Source: an uncultured Croceitalea sp. (lineage in GTDB: Bacteria; Bacteroidota; Bacteroidia; Flavobacteriales; Flavobacteriaceae). Taken from it: a stretch of DNA of 64,000 nt. Below are positions 55,138-64,000 of the stretch, piece by piece. Below the pieces are notes generated by a model. It saw only the letters and a list, made by a program, of their open reading frames with translations. It was not told the DNA's origin and did no database searches. Position 1 is the first letter of the stretch, and the number at the start of each line of letters is the position of its first letter. The stretch is from the NCBI GenBank assembly GCA_947495075.1, contig CANLXH010000001.1:1798001-1862000 (forward strand). Direction: 5' to 3'. The position numbers were made by a program, and so were the translations under genes.

Positions 55138-56382
55138 TTATTCTCCTAGTAACTTTTTAATTCTCATGAAGTTTTCGTTATCTCCTAAAGCTCCATAAAT
55201 ATTTTTTAACTGTGCAAGAACACCCTCATTATCAGGATTCATTTTTAAAGCTTCTTCTAAAATTTTAGAACCTTCAATAAATAAATCATCTTTCTTTTTC
55301 TTCAGTTCTTCGTAACGTGCAGTATCAGCTCTAGAAGTTCCTAAGGTATTCATCTCATCGATTAGACCATTTCCTTCGTTAACATATGATGTAGAAAGGT
55401 TTAATTGTGCATTTACATAACTTGGGTCTATTTCTAAAACCTTGAGATAAGCAGCGCGAGCTTCTTCTAAATTTCCTTGCTCCATACTAATAACCCCAAT
55501 ATTGTATAATAAATCTGGGTTATCTGGTGCCATTTCTGATGCTTTGGCCATTAGCTCTTTAAACTTATCCTTATCACCCATCGTGTAGTATAAGTTAGCT
55601 TTATTCAAAATCAAGTTTACATCATCAGGGTTACTAGATATAGCATCTTCATAAGCAGCCAATGCCTCTTCATTCTTACCTTGTTGTTGATATATAAGTG
55701 CTAAATTCTTAACAATCTCAGCTCTTTTAGACGGAGTCCTCTCTTCTTTTGGGTCTTTGTGGGTTCCCGCTTTCACATAAAGATCGCGAGTAGTTTTATC
55801 CATTTCTTCTACTTCGCCAGATTCTATGTTCACAGCAGAATACTTTACGCCACTACCGTCATAACCTACGGCTTTTAGCTCATTGTAATATTTTAACGCT
55901 GTATCATAATCAGCGGCATTTACTGCACTACTAGCTGCATAGTATAAGTAAATAGTATCTTTTGGGCTTAACTTATAACCCATATAGAGTTTTGCTGCAC
56001 CAGCTTTAAAGTCTTTATTATTGTTGTCTTCAACGGCGGCATTAATAATATCTGCTGTCATTTGACTCAACTTTTGCTGTGCATCTGCAGTAAACTTCTT
56101 TTTACCTGAAGCCTCTTCTACCGAAATAACCTTTTTTAAAGCATTTATTGCTGGCTCAAATTCAGAAAGATTAGCATATGAGCTACCTAAAATGGAATAA
56201 GCTTGAGCTTGGTATTTAGCATCAGCACCGTCAATAAGGGACTTTGCCCCCTCCAATATAGTTTTTGCCTCTGCTGCATCGCCACTTTTAAGAGCTTTAT
56301 CCGCTGCTTTTATCTCATTTTTCTGTGAGAACCCTACCATAGATATCATAAGGGTAAGGAGTATTAAAATCTTAGTTTTCAT
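55138..56382 (-). CDS. Exported tetratricopeptide-repeat protein
   Basis: The 414 residues begin with a signal peptide (MKTKILILLTLMISMVGFSQ). Repeats of the TPR type follow: YSILGSSYANLSEFEPAINA, LIYQQQGKNEEALAAYEDAI, NKANLYYTMGDKDKFKELM, YNIGVISMEQGNLEEARAAY. It is probably periplasmic and mediates protein contacts; the partner is unknown. It follows gyrA by 31 bases on the same strand and may share its transcript. Confidence 0.85.
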   Translation of the reverse strand: MKTKILILLTLMISMVGFSQKNEIKAADKALKSGDAAEAKTILEGAKSLIDGADAKYQAQAYSILGSSYANLSEFEPAINALKKVISVEEASGKKKFTADAQQKLSQMTADIINAAVEDNNNKDFKAGAAKLYMGYKLSPKDTIYLYYAASSAVNAADYDTALKYYNELKAVGYDGSGVKYSAVNIESGEVEEMDKTTRDLYVKAGTHKDPKEERTPSKRAEIVKNLALIYQQQGKNEEALAAYEDAISSNPDDVNLILNKANLYYTMGDKDKFKELMAKASEMAPDNPDLLYNIGVISMEQGNLEEARAAYLKVLEIDPSYVNAQLNLSTSYVNEGNGLIDEMNTLGTSRADTARYEELKKKKDDLFIEGSKILEEALKMNPDNEGVLAQLKNIYGALGDNENFMRIKKLLGE

Positions 56383-56413
56383 TTTTAAAGTAATTAATAT
56401 TTAGTGTTTATTT

Positions 56414-58945
56414 TTATTCTTTTGTTTCGCTATCAGTATTATCAAGAGCCGTGCCATCTTCTGTATTAACCTCAATATCAAGAACATCAGTCCCTTCAAC
56501 GGCATCTTCATCCTTCATCACCTTAGCTACAGCTGCAATACTATCGTTACCTTTTAAGTTAATAAGCTTAACACCTTGCGTTGCTCTTCCCATTACTCGT
56601 AAATCTTCAACACCTAAACGTATTGCTATTCCAGATTTATTAATAATCATTAAATCATCTGAATCTGTTACATTCTTAATAGCTACTAATCCTCCTGTCT
56701 TATCGGTTATGGAAATAGTTTTAACACCTTTCCCACCCCTATTAGTTACGCGATAATCATCGATGTTGGATCTTTTTCCATAACCATTTTCTGAAACAAC
56801 TAGTATATTGTCCTCAAAATTGTGGACAGATACCATTCCAATAACCTCATCATTATCATTGGCTAAAGTAATACCTCTTACTCCAGAGGCATTTCTACCC
56901 ATAGGTCTTGTCTTACTTTCTTCAAACCTAATTGCTTTACCAGATTTAAGTCCCAGAAATATTTCGCTGGTTCCTGTTGTAAGTTTGGCTTCTAACAATT
57001 CGTCATTTTCACGAATAGTAATCGCATTGATTCCATTCTGTCTTGGTCTAGAATATTGTTCTAAAGAAGTCTTCTTAACAGTACCCATTTTGGTAGCCAT
57101 AATTACATAATGACTATTTACGTAATCCTCATCTTTTAAGTCTTGAGTACAAATAAATGCTTTTACTTTATCCTCGTTTTCTATATTAATAAGGTTTTGT
57201 ATAGCTCTTCCTTTTGAGGTTCTACTTCCTTCTGGAATTTCGTAAACCCTCATCCAAAAGCATTTTCCTTTTTGAGTGAAAAATAACATGTATTGATGAT
57301 TGGTACCAACAAATAGATGTTCTAAAAAGTCTTCATTACGAGTAGATGATGCTTTTTGTCCAACACCTCCTCTATTTTGTGTCTTATATTCTGTAATAGA
57401 CGTACGTTTAATGTATCCAGCATGAGAGATGGTAATTACCACTTGTTCATCTGGAATCATGTCTTCGATACTTAAATCACCACCGGCAAAATTGATTTCG
57501 GAACGACGTTCATCACCATACTTATTCTTTACCTCTTGCAGTTCATCTTTAATAATCTGCATTCTTCTTTCTTTCTTATCCAAGATATCTTTCAAATCTT
57601 CGATAGTCAGCAATAGAGCGTCATACTCTTCACGTAGTTTATCTTGCTCAAGACCAGTAAGTTGTCTCAATCGCATTTCTACAATTGCTTTGGCTTGTAA
57701 TTCGCTTAACTTAAAGCGTTCCATTAGACTATTTCTAGCCTCATCAACATTTGATGAACCTCGAATAATGGCGATTACTTCGTCTATATTGTCTGAAGCA
57801 ATTATTAAACCTTCTAGAATGTGAGCTCTATCTTCTGCTTTCTTTAGTTCAAATTTTGTTCTTCTTACAACAACTTCATGGCGATGTTCTACGAAATAGT
57901 GAATCATCTCTTTTAAATTGAGAAGTTGGGGACGACCATTCACTAAAGCAATGTTATTTACGCTAAAAGAAGACTGTAACGCTGTGTATTTGTATAGCGT
58001 ATTAAGGACAATATTAGGAATCGCATCTCTTTTGAGTATGTAAACAATTCGCATTCCTTTTCTGTCAGATTCATCACGAATAGCAGAAATACCTTCTATT
58101 TTTTTATCATTAATTAAATCAGCCGTCTTCTTTATCATATCGGCCTTATTAACTTGATAAGGTATTTCTGTTACTATAATGCATTCTTTTCCTTGCACTT
58201 CTTCAAAAGTGGCTTTTGCGCGCATGACTACTCTTCCACGTCCTGTATGAAAAGCTTCCTTAACGCCATCATAACCATAAATGATTCCTCCAGTAGGGAA
58301 ATCAGGTGCTTTAATATGAGTAATTAACTCATCAATCTCTATATCACTATTATCAATGTAAGCAATGGTACCATCAACAACTTCAGATAAGTTATGTGGT
58401 GGCATATTTGTAGCCATACCAACAGCAATACCTGAAGCGCCATTAACTAAAAGTTGTGGAACTCTGGTAGGTAAAACTGTGGGCTCTTTTAAAGAATCAT
58501 CAAAGTTTAACTGATGATCTACAGTATCTTTATCGATATCTGCTAACATATCATCTGCGATTTTTCGCATACGAGCTTCCGTGTATCGCATCGCAGCAGG
58601 ACTATCACCATCTACAGAACCAAAGTTACCTTGCCCATCTACTAACATATATCTTAGACTCCATTCTTGAGCCATACGAACCATGCTATCATAAACAGAG
58701 GTATCACCATGCGGGTGGTATTTACCTAAAACTTCCCCCACAATACGAGCAGACTTCTTATGAGCACTGCTGGACCTAACTCCCAGTTCATGCATACCAT
58801 AAAGTACTCGTCTATGCACTGGTTTTAAACCATCCCTGACATCAGGTAATGCACGTGACACAATGACCGACATTGAATAGTCAATGTAGGCAGATTTCAT
58901 TTCATCCTCAATGTTGATAGGTATCAGTTTTTCTCCTTCAGCCAT
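56414..58945 (-). CDS. gyrA: DNA gyrase subunit A
   Basis: The 843 residues carry the catalytic Tyr121 in [10 protein letters not shown] and the quinolone region [18 protein letters not shown], with Thr82 at the Escherichia coli Ser83 position and Asp86 at Asp87. The C-terminal pinwheel has six-fold repeats; the GyrA-box equivalent is [11 protein letters not shown]. With GyrB it introduces negative supercoils. The C-terminus is an acidic tail. It is divergent from clpC across a 259-base region containing both promoters. Confidence 0.96.
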   Translation of the reverse strand: MAEGEKLIPINIEDEMKSAYIDYSMSVIVSRALPDVRDGLKPVHRRVLYGMHELGVRSSSAHKKSARIVGEVLGKYHPHGDTSVYDSMVRMAQEWSLRYMLVDGQGNFGSVDGDSPAAMRYTEARMRKIADDMLADIDKDTVDHQLNFDDSLKEPTVLPTRVPQLLVNGASGIAVGMATNMPPHNLSEVVDGTIAYIDNSDIEIDELITHIKAPDFPTGGIIYGYDGVKEAFHTGRGRVVMRAKATFEEVQGKECIIVTEIPYQVNKADMIKKTADLINDKKIEGISAIRDESDRKGMRIVYILKRDAIPNIVLNTLYKYTALQSSFSVNNIALVNGRPQLLNLKEMIHYFVEHRHEVVVRRTKFELKKAEDRAHILEGLIIASDNIDEVIAIIRGSSNVDEARNSLMERFKLSELQAKAIVEMRLRQLTGLEQDKLREEYDALLLTIEDLKDILDKKERRMQIIKDELQEVKNKYGDERRSEINFAGGDLSIEDMIPDEQVVITISHAGYIKRTSITEYKTQNRGGVGQKASSTRNEDFLEHLFVGTNHQYMLFFTQKGKCFWMRVYEIPEGSRTSKGRAIQNLINIENEDKVKAFICTQDLKDEDYVNSHYVIMATKMGTVKKTSLEQYSRPRQNGINAITIRENDELLEAKLTTGTSEIFLGLKSGKAIRFEESKTRPMGRNASGVRGITLANDNDEVIGMVSVHNFEDNILVVSENGYGKRSNIDDYRVTNRGGKGVKTISITDKTGGLVAIKNVTDSDDLMIINKSGIAIRLGVEDLRVMGRATQGVKLINLKGNDSIAAVAKVMKDEDAVEGTDVLDIEVNTEDGTALDNTDSETKE

Positions 58946-59204
58946 ATTAAAATCTTATTGCTTTTTGTAATTAAAATATCATGGCAATATACGTAAAAAC
59001 GCATGTTTCAAAACGATTAGGAATTAGTTTATTAAAAAAATTATCAACATTTAAAATACCTTTTATTAAACTTGTAAAAGTTGTTAAACATTTGAAAAAA
59101 GATCCTTTTTTTCGTGATTTACGTCTTCTTTAACGAATATGGGTACAGTATTTGACCATTGTTGGATTAGTTTTATTAATTTTAATTGCTGAATAAGGAA
59201 ATTT
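58946..59204. promoter_or_regulatory. Divergent promoter region gyrA/clpC
   Basis: An AT-rich non-coding stretch between two divergent genes. A possible clpC promoter pairs TTTG near 59151 with an AT-rich -7 region near 59176. No palindrome, riboswitch or operator was recognised here. Confidence 0.4.
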
Positions 59205-61754
59205 ATGGATGATAATTTTTCGCCAAGGGTTAAAGATGTAATTGCTTTTAGCAAGGAAGAAGCACTTAGACTTGGTCATGATTTTATTGGTACCGAGCAC
59301 TTAATGCTAGGCTTGTTGCGTGATGGAAATGGAAAAGCTATTAATATTTTAGATGCTTTGGATGTCGACTTAGACCATCTAAGAAGAAAGGTAGAGATAC
59401 TTAGCCCTGCGAATCCTAATACTGGAAGCGTCCAAAAGGATAAAAAGAATCTTCATTTAACAAGACAAGCTGAGCGAGCCTTGAAAACTACTTTTTTAGA
59501 AGCTAAACTTTTTCAAAGCTCCTCAATAAATACAGCTCATCTTTTATTATGCATACTGCGTAACGAAAATGACCCTACAACAAAACTACTTCACAAACTA
59601 AAGGTCGATTATGACAATGTGAAAGAACAGTTTAAATCTATGATAACTAGTGATGATGATTATCTAGATGTCACTAGAGCAGAGTCTTTCCCCGGAGATG
59701 CTGAAGAAACTGGAGATAATAAGGATAACACATTTGGATCTTCTAGTTCTCAAAAAGGTGCAAAGAAATCAAAAACACCGGTTCTTGATAATTTTGGAAG
59801 AGATTTAACAAGGTTAGCGGAAGAAAATAAATTAGATCCTGTTGTTGGTAGAGAAAAGGAAATAGAACGTGTTTCTCAGATTTTAAGCCGAAGAAAAAAG
59901 AATAATCCACTGTTAATTGGAGAGCCTGGCGTTGGTAAAAGTGCTATCGCAGAAGGCTTGGCTTTGCGCATTATTAATAAGAAGGTTTCAAGAATTTTAT
60001 ATGGCAAACGTGTTGTGACTCTAGATTTAGCATCATTAGTTGCTGGCACAAAATATAGAGGTCAGTTTGAAGAGCGCATGAAAGCTGTTATGAATGAGCT
60101 CGAAAAAAATGATGATATTATTTTATTTATTGATGAAATACATACTATTGTTGGTGCTGGCGGTGCTACAGGGAGTTTAGATGCTTCTAATATGTTTAAG
60201 CCTGCTTTAGCTAGAGGTGAAATTCAATGTATAGGTGCGACTACATTAGATGAGTATAGACAATACATTGAAAAGGACGGTGCATTAGAGCGTCGTTTTC
60301 AAAAAGTAATAGTAGAACCTACAACAGTTGAAGAAACTGTTGAAATTCTTATGAATATCAAAGGTAAATACGAAGATCACCATAATGTAACTTATACAGA
60401 TGAAGCAATTAAGGCATGTGTTACATTGACAAATCGCTACATGACTGATCGTTTTTTACCAGATAAGGCGATAGATGCTTTGGATGAAGCAGGTTCTCGC
60501 GTACATATTGTTAATATGGACGTTCCCAAACAAATTCTAGAATTAGAAAATCAACTAGATGAGGTAAGAGTACTAAAAAACAGTGTTGTTAAAAAGCAGA
60601 AATATGAGGAGGCTGCTAAGCTTAGAGATGATGAAAAAAGAATAGAGAAAGACTTGGCAATGGCCCAGGAAAGTTGGGAAGAAGAAAGTAAGCTTAACAG
60701 AGAGGTTGTTTCCGAAGATAATGTTGCAGATGTGGTTTCCATGATGAGCGGTATTCCTGTTAATAGAATCGCACAGACTGAAAGTAATAAACTTGCTGAA
60801 TTACCTGAGTTAATTAAAAGCAATGTAATTGGTCAAGACGAAGCTGTACTAAAAGTTGCCAAAGCAATTCAACGTAATAGAGCTGGTCTTAAAGATCCTA
60901 ATAAACCTATTGGTTCTTTTATTTTCCTAGGGCAGACAGGCGTAGGTAAGACTCAGTTAGCAAAGGTTCTTGCAAAAGAATTATTTGATTCTGAAGATGC
61001 ACTCATTAGAATAGACATGAGTGAGTACATGGAAAAATTTGCAATATCTAGATTAGTAGGAGCACCTCCTGGTTATGTTGGATATGAAGAAGGCGGCCAA
61101 CTTACTGAAAAAGTAAGAAGAAAACCATACTCTGTTATTTTGCTTGATGAGGTTGAAAAAGCACATCCAGACGTATTTAATATGCTTTTACAAGTTTTGG
61201 ATGATGGCTATCTAACTGATAGTTTGGGTAGAAAGATTGATTTTAGAAATTCTATTATCATAATGACATCCAATATAGGGGCTAGACAATTAAAAGACTT
61301 TGGACAAGGTGTCGGTTTTGGTACCGCTTCTAAAAAAGCACAGGCAGATAGTCACCAAAAAAGTGTTATTGAAAATGCCCTAAAGAAAGCCTTTGCTCCA
61401 GAGTTTTTAAATAGGATTGATGATGTTATTGTATTTAATTCTCTTGAACGTGAGGATATTCATAAGATAATCGATATTGAACTGGACAAATTATTTAAGC
61501 GCATCAAGGATATTGGCTATGATTTAACGCTTTCAGAAAAGGCAAAAGATTATATAGCTGACAAAGGTTTCGACAAACAATATGGTGCCAGGCCTTTAAA
61601 AAGAGCAATCCAAAAGTATATTGAAGATTCTCTTGCTGAAGAGATTGTAAACTCCAACCTAAGTGAAGGTGATAGCATCTTTATGGATTTAGATGAGAAA
61701 AAAGAAGAGCTTACCATAAAAATTGAAAAGCAAGAAAAATCCCCAAAAGCCTAA
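59205..61754 (+). CDS. clpC: ClpC-type AAA+ unfoldase
   Basis: The 849 residues show a Clp N domain (ALRLGHDFIGTEHLMLGLLR and a second repeat), AAA module one with Walker A GEPGVGKSAIAEGLA and Walker B IILFIDEIHT, and a UVR-type middle region (KYEEAAKLRDDEKRIEKDLA). AAA module two follows with GQTGVGKTQLAKVLAKELF and VILLDEVEKAHPDVF. It unfolds substrates for ClpP. The short middle domain marks ClpC and not ClpB. Stand-alone gene with its own upstream region. Confidence 0.95.
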   Translation: MDDNFSPRVKDVIAFSKEEALRLGHDFIGTEHLMLGLLRDGNGKAINILDALDVDLDHLRRKVEILSPANPNTGSVQKDKKNLHLTRQAERALKTTFLEAKLFQSSSINTAHLLLCILRNENDPTTKLLHKLKVDYDNVKEQFKSMITSDDDYLDVTRAESFPGDAEETGDNKDNTFGSSSSQKGAKKSKTPVLDNFGRDLTRLAEENKLDPVVGREKEIERVSQILSRRKKNNPLLIGEPGVGKSAIAEGLALRIINKKVSRILYGKRVVTLDLASLVAGTKYRGQFEERMKAVMNELEKNDDIILFIDEIHTIVGAGGATGSLDASNMFKPALARGEIQCIGATTLDEYRQYIEKDGALERRFQKVIVEPTTVEETVEILMNIKGKYEDHHNVTYTDEAIKACVTLTNRYMTDRFLPDKAIDALDEAGSRVHIVNMDVPKQILELENQLDEVRVLKNSVVKKQKYEEAAKLRDDEKRIEKDLAMAQESWEEESKLNREVVSEDNVADVVSMMSGIPVNRIAQTESNKLAELPELIKSNVIGQDEAVLKVAKAIQRNRAGLKDPNKPIGSFIFLGQTGVGKTQLAKVLAKELFDSEDALIRIDMSEYMEKFAISRLVGAPPGYVGYEEGGQLTEKVRRKPYSVILLDEVEKAHPDVFNMLLQVLDDGYLTDSLGRKIDFRNSIIIMTSNIGARQLKDFGQGVGFGTASKKAQADSHQKSVIENALKKAFAPEFLNRIDDVIVFNSLEREDIHKIIDIELDKLFKRIKDIGYDLTLSEKAKDYIADKGFDKQYGARPLKRAIQKYIEDSLAEEIVNSNLSEGDSIFMDLDEKKEELTIKIEKQEKSPKA

Positions 61755-61961
61755 AAGGAATACATTCCAGTTATGATTTGACTATTAAACATGTATTAAT
61801 TACCATATGTGTTCTTCCTATTAGTTCTAGAAATAGAACAAAAATTAATCAGGGTATAAATACGTTGGCATGTTCGGTATGCCGTATAGAAAATATAGTT
61901 TATCATTGTAAGAAGCTATATAATAGTCAAAGGGGAATATTATTCTTTTTAAAATAATGTT

Positions 61962-62657
61962 ATGAAAAAAATACTATTACTACTTTCTTTATTTTCCATA
62001 ATAAGTTGTTCCAATGATGACGAGCAAGAAGCTACCTTCCAAGGCACCGAACAAGAGATAACTCAAATTTTTAATGAAGAAGTTTTTGAAACGTTGCGAA
62101 TGCTCCAATTTACAATCAACCAAGGCGCAGAACCACCTAATTTAGAAGGAATGTTCTTTGCCAGTCCTTTTATACTTACAGATACCAATATTCCTGAAGA
62201 TCAAGTAGGTACCCGTACCTCTGATTTTAGATTCGAGTTTTCAAATCAAGATAACGCAACCAATACCATAGACTTTAGTGGTGCATCCATAAACTTTATA
62301 CTTAATGAGGTTAGAGAAACTTTCTCTGGAGCGGGATCGTCGTTTATTTCAGGCAATAATAATGATTTTAGTGTCTTCTCTATTATTGAAGGGCAAAATG
62401 AAGCTACAGGAAGTATATTAGATTTAGCTTATGTATTATCAGGTATTATTTCTGACGAAGGTATTCTAAGTTTAGAGCTTGCTATTATTATTTTAGATGA
62501 CAGAGGAGATTCATTCGATATTTTTATCGAGAATGGTCAAGGTAGAAAATTTATAGATGAAGATGGTTTATCCGAAGCTATCGACGCAAACGATGATATT
62601 CCTTCAAAAGGAACTGTCACCGCTGAAACAATACCAAATCTGTTATCTGGTTACTAA
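61962..62657 (+). CDS. Putative lipoprotein, unrecognised
   Basis: The 231 residues begin MKKILLLLSLFSIISCSNDD, a lipoprotein signal with the lipidated Cys at 17 and an acidic SNDDE start, common for surface-exposed flavobacterial lipoproteins. The rest is acidic and beta-rich with no recognised domain. It stands alone, 207 bases after clpC; that gap shows only a GGCAT...ATGCC inverted repeat near 61868. About 350 bases after it carry no gene or clear signal. Confidence 0.75.
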   Translation: MKKILLLLSLFSIISCSNDDEQEATFQGTEQEITQIFNEEVFETLRMLQFTINQGAEPPNLEGMFFASPFILTDTNIPEDQVGTRTSDFRFEFSNQDNATNTIDFSGASINFILNEVRETFSGAGSSFISGNNNDFSVFSIIEGQNEATGSILDLAYVLSGIISDEGILSLELAIIILDDRGDSFDIFIENGQGRKFIDEDGLSEAIDANDDIPSKGTVTAETIPNLLSGY

Positions 62658-63008
62658 CAAAACAAAAAACATAGCTTTTATAAGTATCGATAGTCCTATT
62701 ACTCCACAATGTCTAAAATTGGGGTTCTGGATATTAAATCATTTTATATTACAATTTGCCAAAGTTTAAAAGCATTCAAGAATACATTTTCCTAAACTAA
62801 AATTTTAAGTTAAAAATAAACGGCAGGTCATAATTATTAATATAGCAATACAATCCTTAAAAATATGTATCGTACAACTGAGGAAAAAGATAAATTCGTA
62901 AAAGTCTTTAGCCTTTAAAACGATATTTAAGCTTTTAATCTATTATTTTTCTAAATAACTTATACTAAATCTACATTCGTCCACGAGACACTATAATACA
63001 TTTGGGGA

Positions 63009-63431
63009 ATGAACATGGGGTTTAGCAAAAAAACCGTTATTGTCAAAGAATATCATCTAGATATTGGAATAATACAAGTATTTGACGATTATATGGTATC
63101 TATTTTTGAAGAAGGTTCTACACTTACACTAGAAAGAGCATATCAAATTATTGGTATTTCAGAAATACATTTTAGAGGTAAAAATTTTGGTTACATAAGT
63201 CTTAGAAAAAATTCTTATGCAATTGATCCAGTCATATATACGTATTTGAGAGGTTTAGAGAATTTAAAAGCTTTTGCTATTGTCTCTAAAAAAGAAATTG
63301 ATATGCATAACTTTAAGATTGAAAAGATGTTCTATAAAAAGAATATGGAATTCTTTATTGAATACGAAAATGCAGTTGCTTGGATTAAAAAGCGTGTTGC
63401 AAAAAAGAATAAAGGCAAAAGAAGTGCTTAA
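63009..63431 (+). CDS. Small protein, possibly STAS/SpoIIAA-like fold
   Basis: The 140 residues show a pattern of short strands and helices (YHLDIGIIQVFDDYMVSIF, KNFGYISLRKNSYAIDP, LKAFAIVSKKE, EFFIEYENAVAWIKK) like the STAS/SpoIIAA group seen in other flavobacterial hypothetical proteins. No phosphorylatable site can be assigned. The C-terminus is strongly basic. It converges on the hydrate dehydratase gene with a 2-base gap. Confidence 0.6.
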   Translation: MNMGFSKKTVIVKEYHLDIGIIQVFDDYMVSIFEEGSTLTLERAYQIIGISEIHFRGKNFGYISLRKNSYAIDPVIYTYLRGLENLKAFAIVSKKEIDMHNFKIEKMFYKKNMEFFIEYENAVAWIKKRVAKKNKGKRSA

Positions 63432-63433
63432 TT

Positions 63434-64000
63434 TCACACTTCTTCTTTCTCTGCAGAAGGTCTCTTAAATAGTTCCATAAATGCCCTTCCAATATTATTT
63501 ATAATAGTAGTTGCTGTTAGTGATTCATAACCAGTTTCTGAAACGGCAATATCACCAGCAAGTCCATGCAAATAAACTCCAAAAATAGATGCATACAATG
63601 GTGAATAGCTTTGAGAAACTAAGCCCGTTATAATTCCAGTTAACGTATCTCCACTTCCTGCCGTAGCCATTCCAGGGTTGCCCGTAGAATTTACATAGCC
63701 CTTATCTTGATATATTGTAATAGTATGAGCTCCTTTAATGACCAAAATGCAATCATACTTTTTAGAAAAAGCTTTTGCCTTATCTAATTTATCAAAATCG
63801 TTTTCCCATTTACCAAGAAGCCTTTCCAACTCTTTTGGGTGAGGTGTAAAAATAGATTGTTGTGGTATTTTTTTAAGTAATTCAGGAGTTTCTGCTATTA
63901 TATTTATAGCATCGGCATCAATCACCAGACTAGACTTATTGTCATTTAAAAAGGTAGAAAATGCTTTAACCGTTTTTTTATCTCTACCTAAACCAACTCC
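63434..64000 (-). CDS. nnrD: NAD(P)H-hydrate dehydratase, partial (C-terminal part)
   Basis: The frame is open to the window edge, giving at least 188 residues of the C-terminal half. At the edge it reads GVGLGRDKKTVKAF then LVIDADAINII, followed by FTPHPKELERLLG, VIKGAHTITI and the catalytic block GNPGMATAGSGDTLTGIITG. These define the YjeF C-terminal ribokinase-like domain that dehydrates hydrated NAD(P)H using ADP or ATP. A GTG at 63925 is internal, not the start. The full bifunctional Nnr may extend beyond the window. Confidence 0.9.
   Translation of the reverse strand, partial: GVGLGRDKKTVKAFSTFLNDNKSSLVIDADAINIIAETPELLKKIPQQSIFTPHPKELERLLGKWENDFDKLDKAKAFSKKYDCILVIKGAHTITIYQDKGYVNSTGNPGMATAGSGDTLTGIITGLVSQSYSPLYASIFGVYLHGLAGDIAVSETGYESLTATTIINNIGRAFMELFKRPSAEKEEV

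Noticed and set aside
62658-63008. Gene in the 351-base gap after the lipoprotein
   Set aside because: The only frame there continues out of the lipoprotein gene in another phase and carries no recognisable pattern; nothing is annotated.
1-64000. CRISPR array, insertion sequence or rRNA operon
   Set aside because: No regularly spaced repeats, transposase or rRNA-like sequence was seen in the window.

Overview
The window looks like chromosomal DNA of a marine-type Flavobacteriaceae (Bacteroidota). The evidence is an Oar-like TonB-dependent receptor, a Bacteroidetes-type conjugation block (TraE/F/G/I/J/K/M/N, RteC), AT-rich DNA, A-rich leaders instead of clear Shine-Dalgarno sites, and GyrA, ClpC and PgpH of Bacteroidota character. 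I cannot name the genus.

Region 1 (about 345-30608) is a purine nucleoside scavenging and catabolism locus. Secreted enzymes (PafA-type phosphatase, calcineurin-type phosphoesterase, ADGF-type adenosine deaminase) would strip phosphate and ammonia from external nucleotides. A NupG-type permease imports the nucleoside and a nucleoside hydrolase splits it. Ribose passes through ribokinase, a split transketolase, transaldolase and a GapN-type dehydrogenase. The base passes through xanthine dehydrogenase (XdhAB, XdhC), membrane urate hydroxylase PuuD with its own cytochrome c, a fused OHCU decarboxylase-HIU hydrolase, allantoinase, allantoate amidohydrolase, ureidoglycine aminohydrolase and a PucG-type aminotransferase. 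A DUF6986 aldolase-like protein of unknown role lies in the same operon. A LacI-type regulator and a TonB-dependent receptor share a divergent promoter at the left end.

Six near-identical palindromes (core GAACAA-W-CG-W-TTGTTC) lie in front of these units: receptor/lacI, allC-allE, the xdh operon, the rbsK operon, and the phosphoesterase-deaminase pair. The sixth precedes an asparaginase-like/LuxR pair about 18 kb away, beyond the conjugation genes. They probably define one regulon read by the LacI protein.

Region 2 (about 30868-50650) is an integrative-element module: traN to traE on the minus strand, an amidase, cargo (EEP nuclease, membrane patatin, pentapeptide-like membrane protein, second degenerate EEP protein), a helicase-loader-like ATPase with two DNA-binding proteins, RteC, and a tyrosine recombinase beside tRNA-Pro(TGG). 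No relaxase or coupling protein is present, so it is either decayed or continues outside the window.

Region 3 (50654-64000) is ordinary chromosome: tRNA-Pro, tRNA-Ser, a PgpH-like HD phosphohydrolase, thiolase, an NlpC/P60-like protein with Ser at the catalytic Cys position, a TPR protein, gyrA, clpC, a lipoprotein, a small conserved-looking protein and a partial NAD(P)H-hydrate dehydratase.
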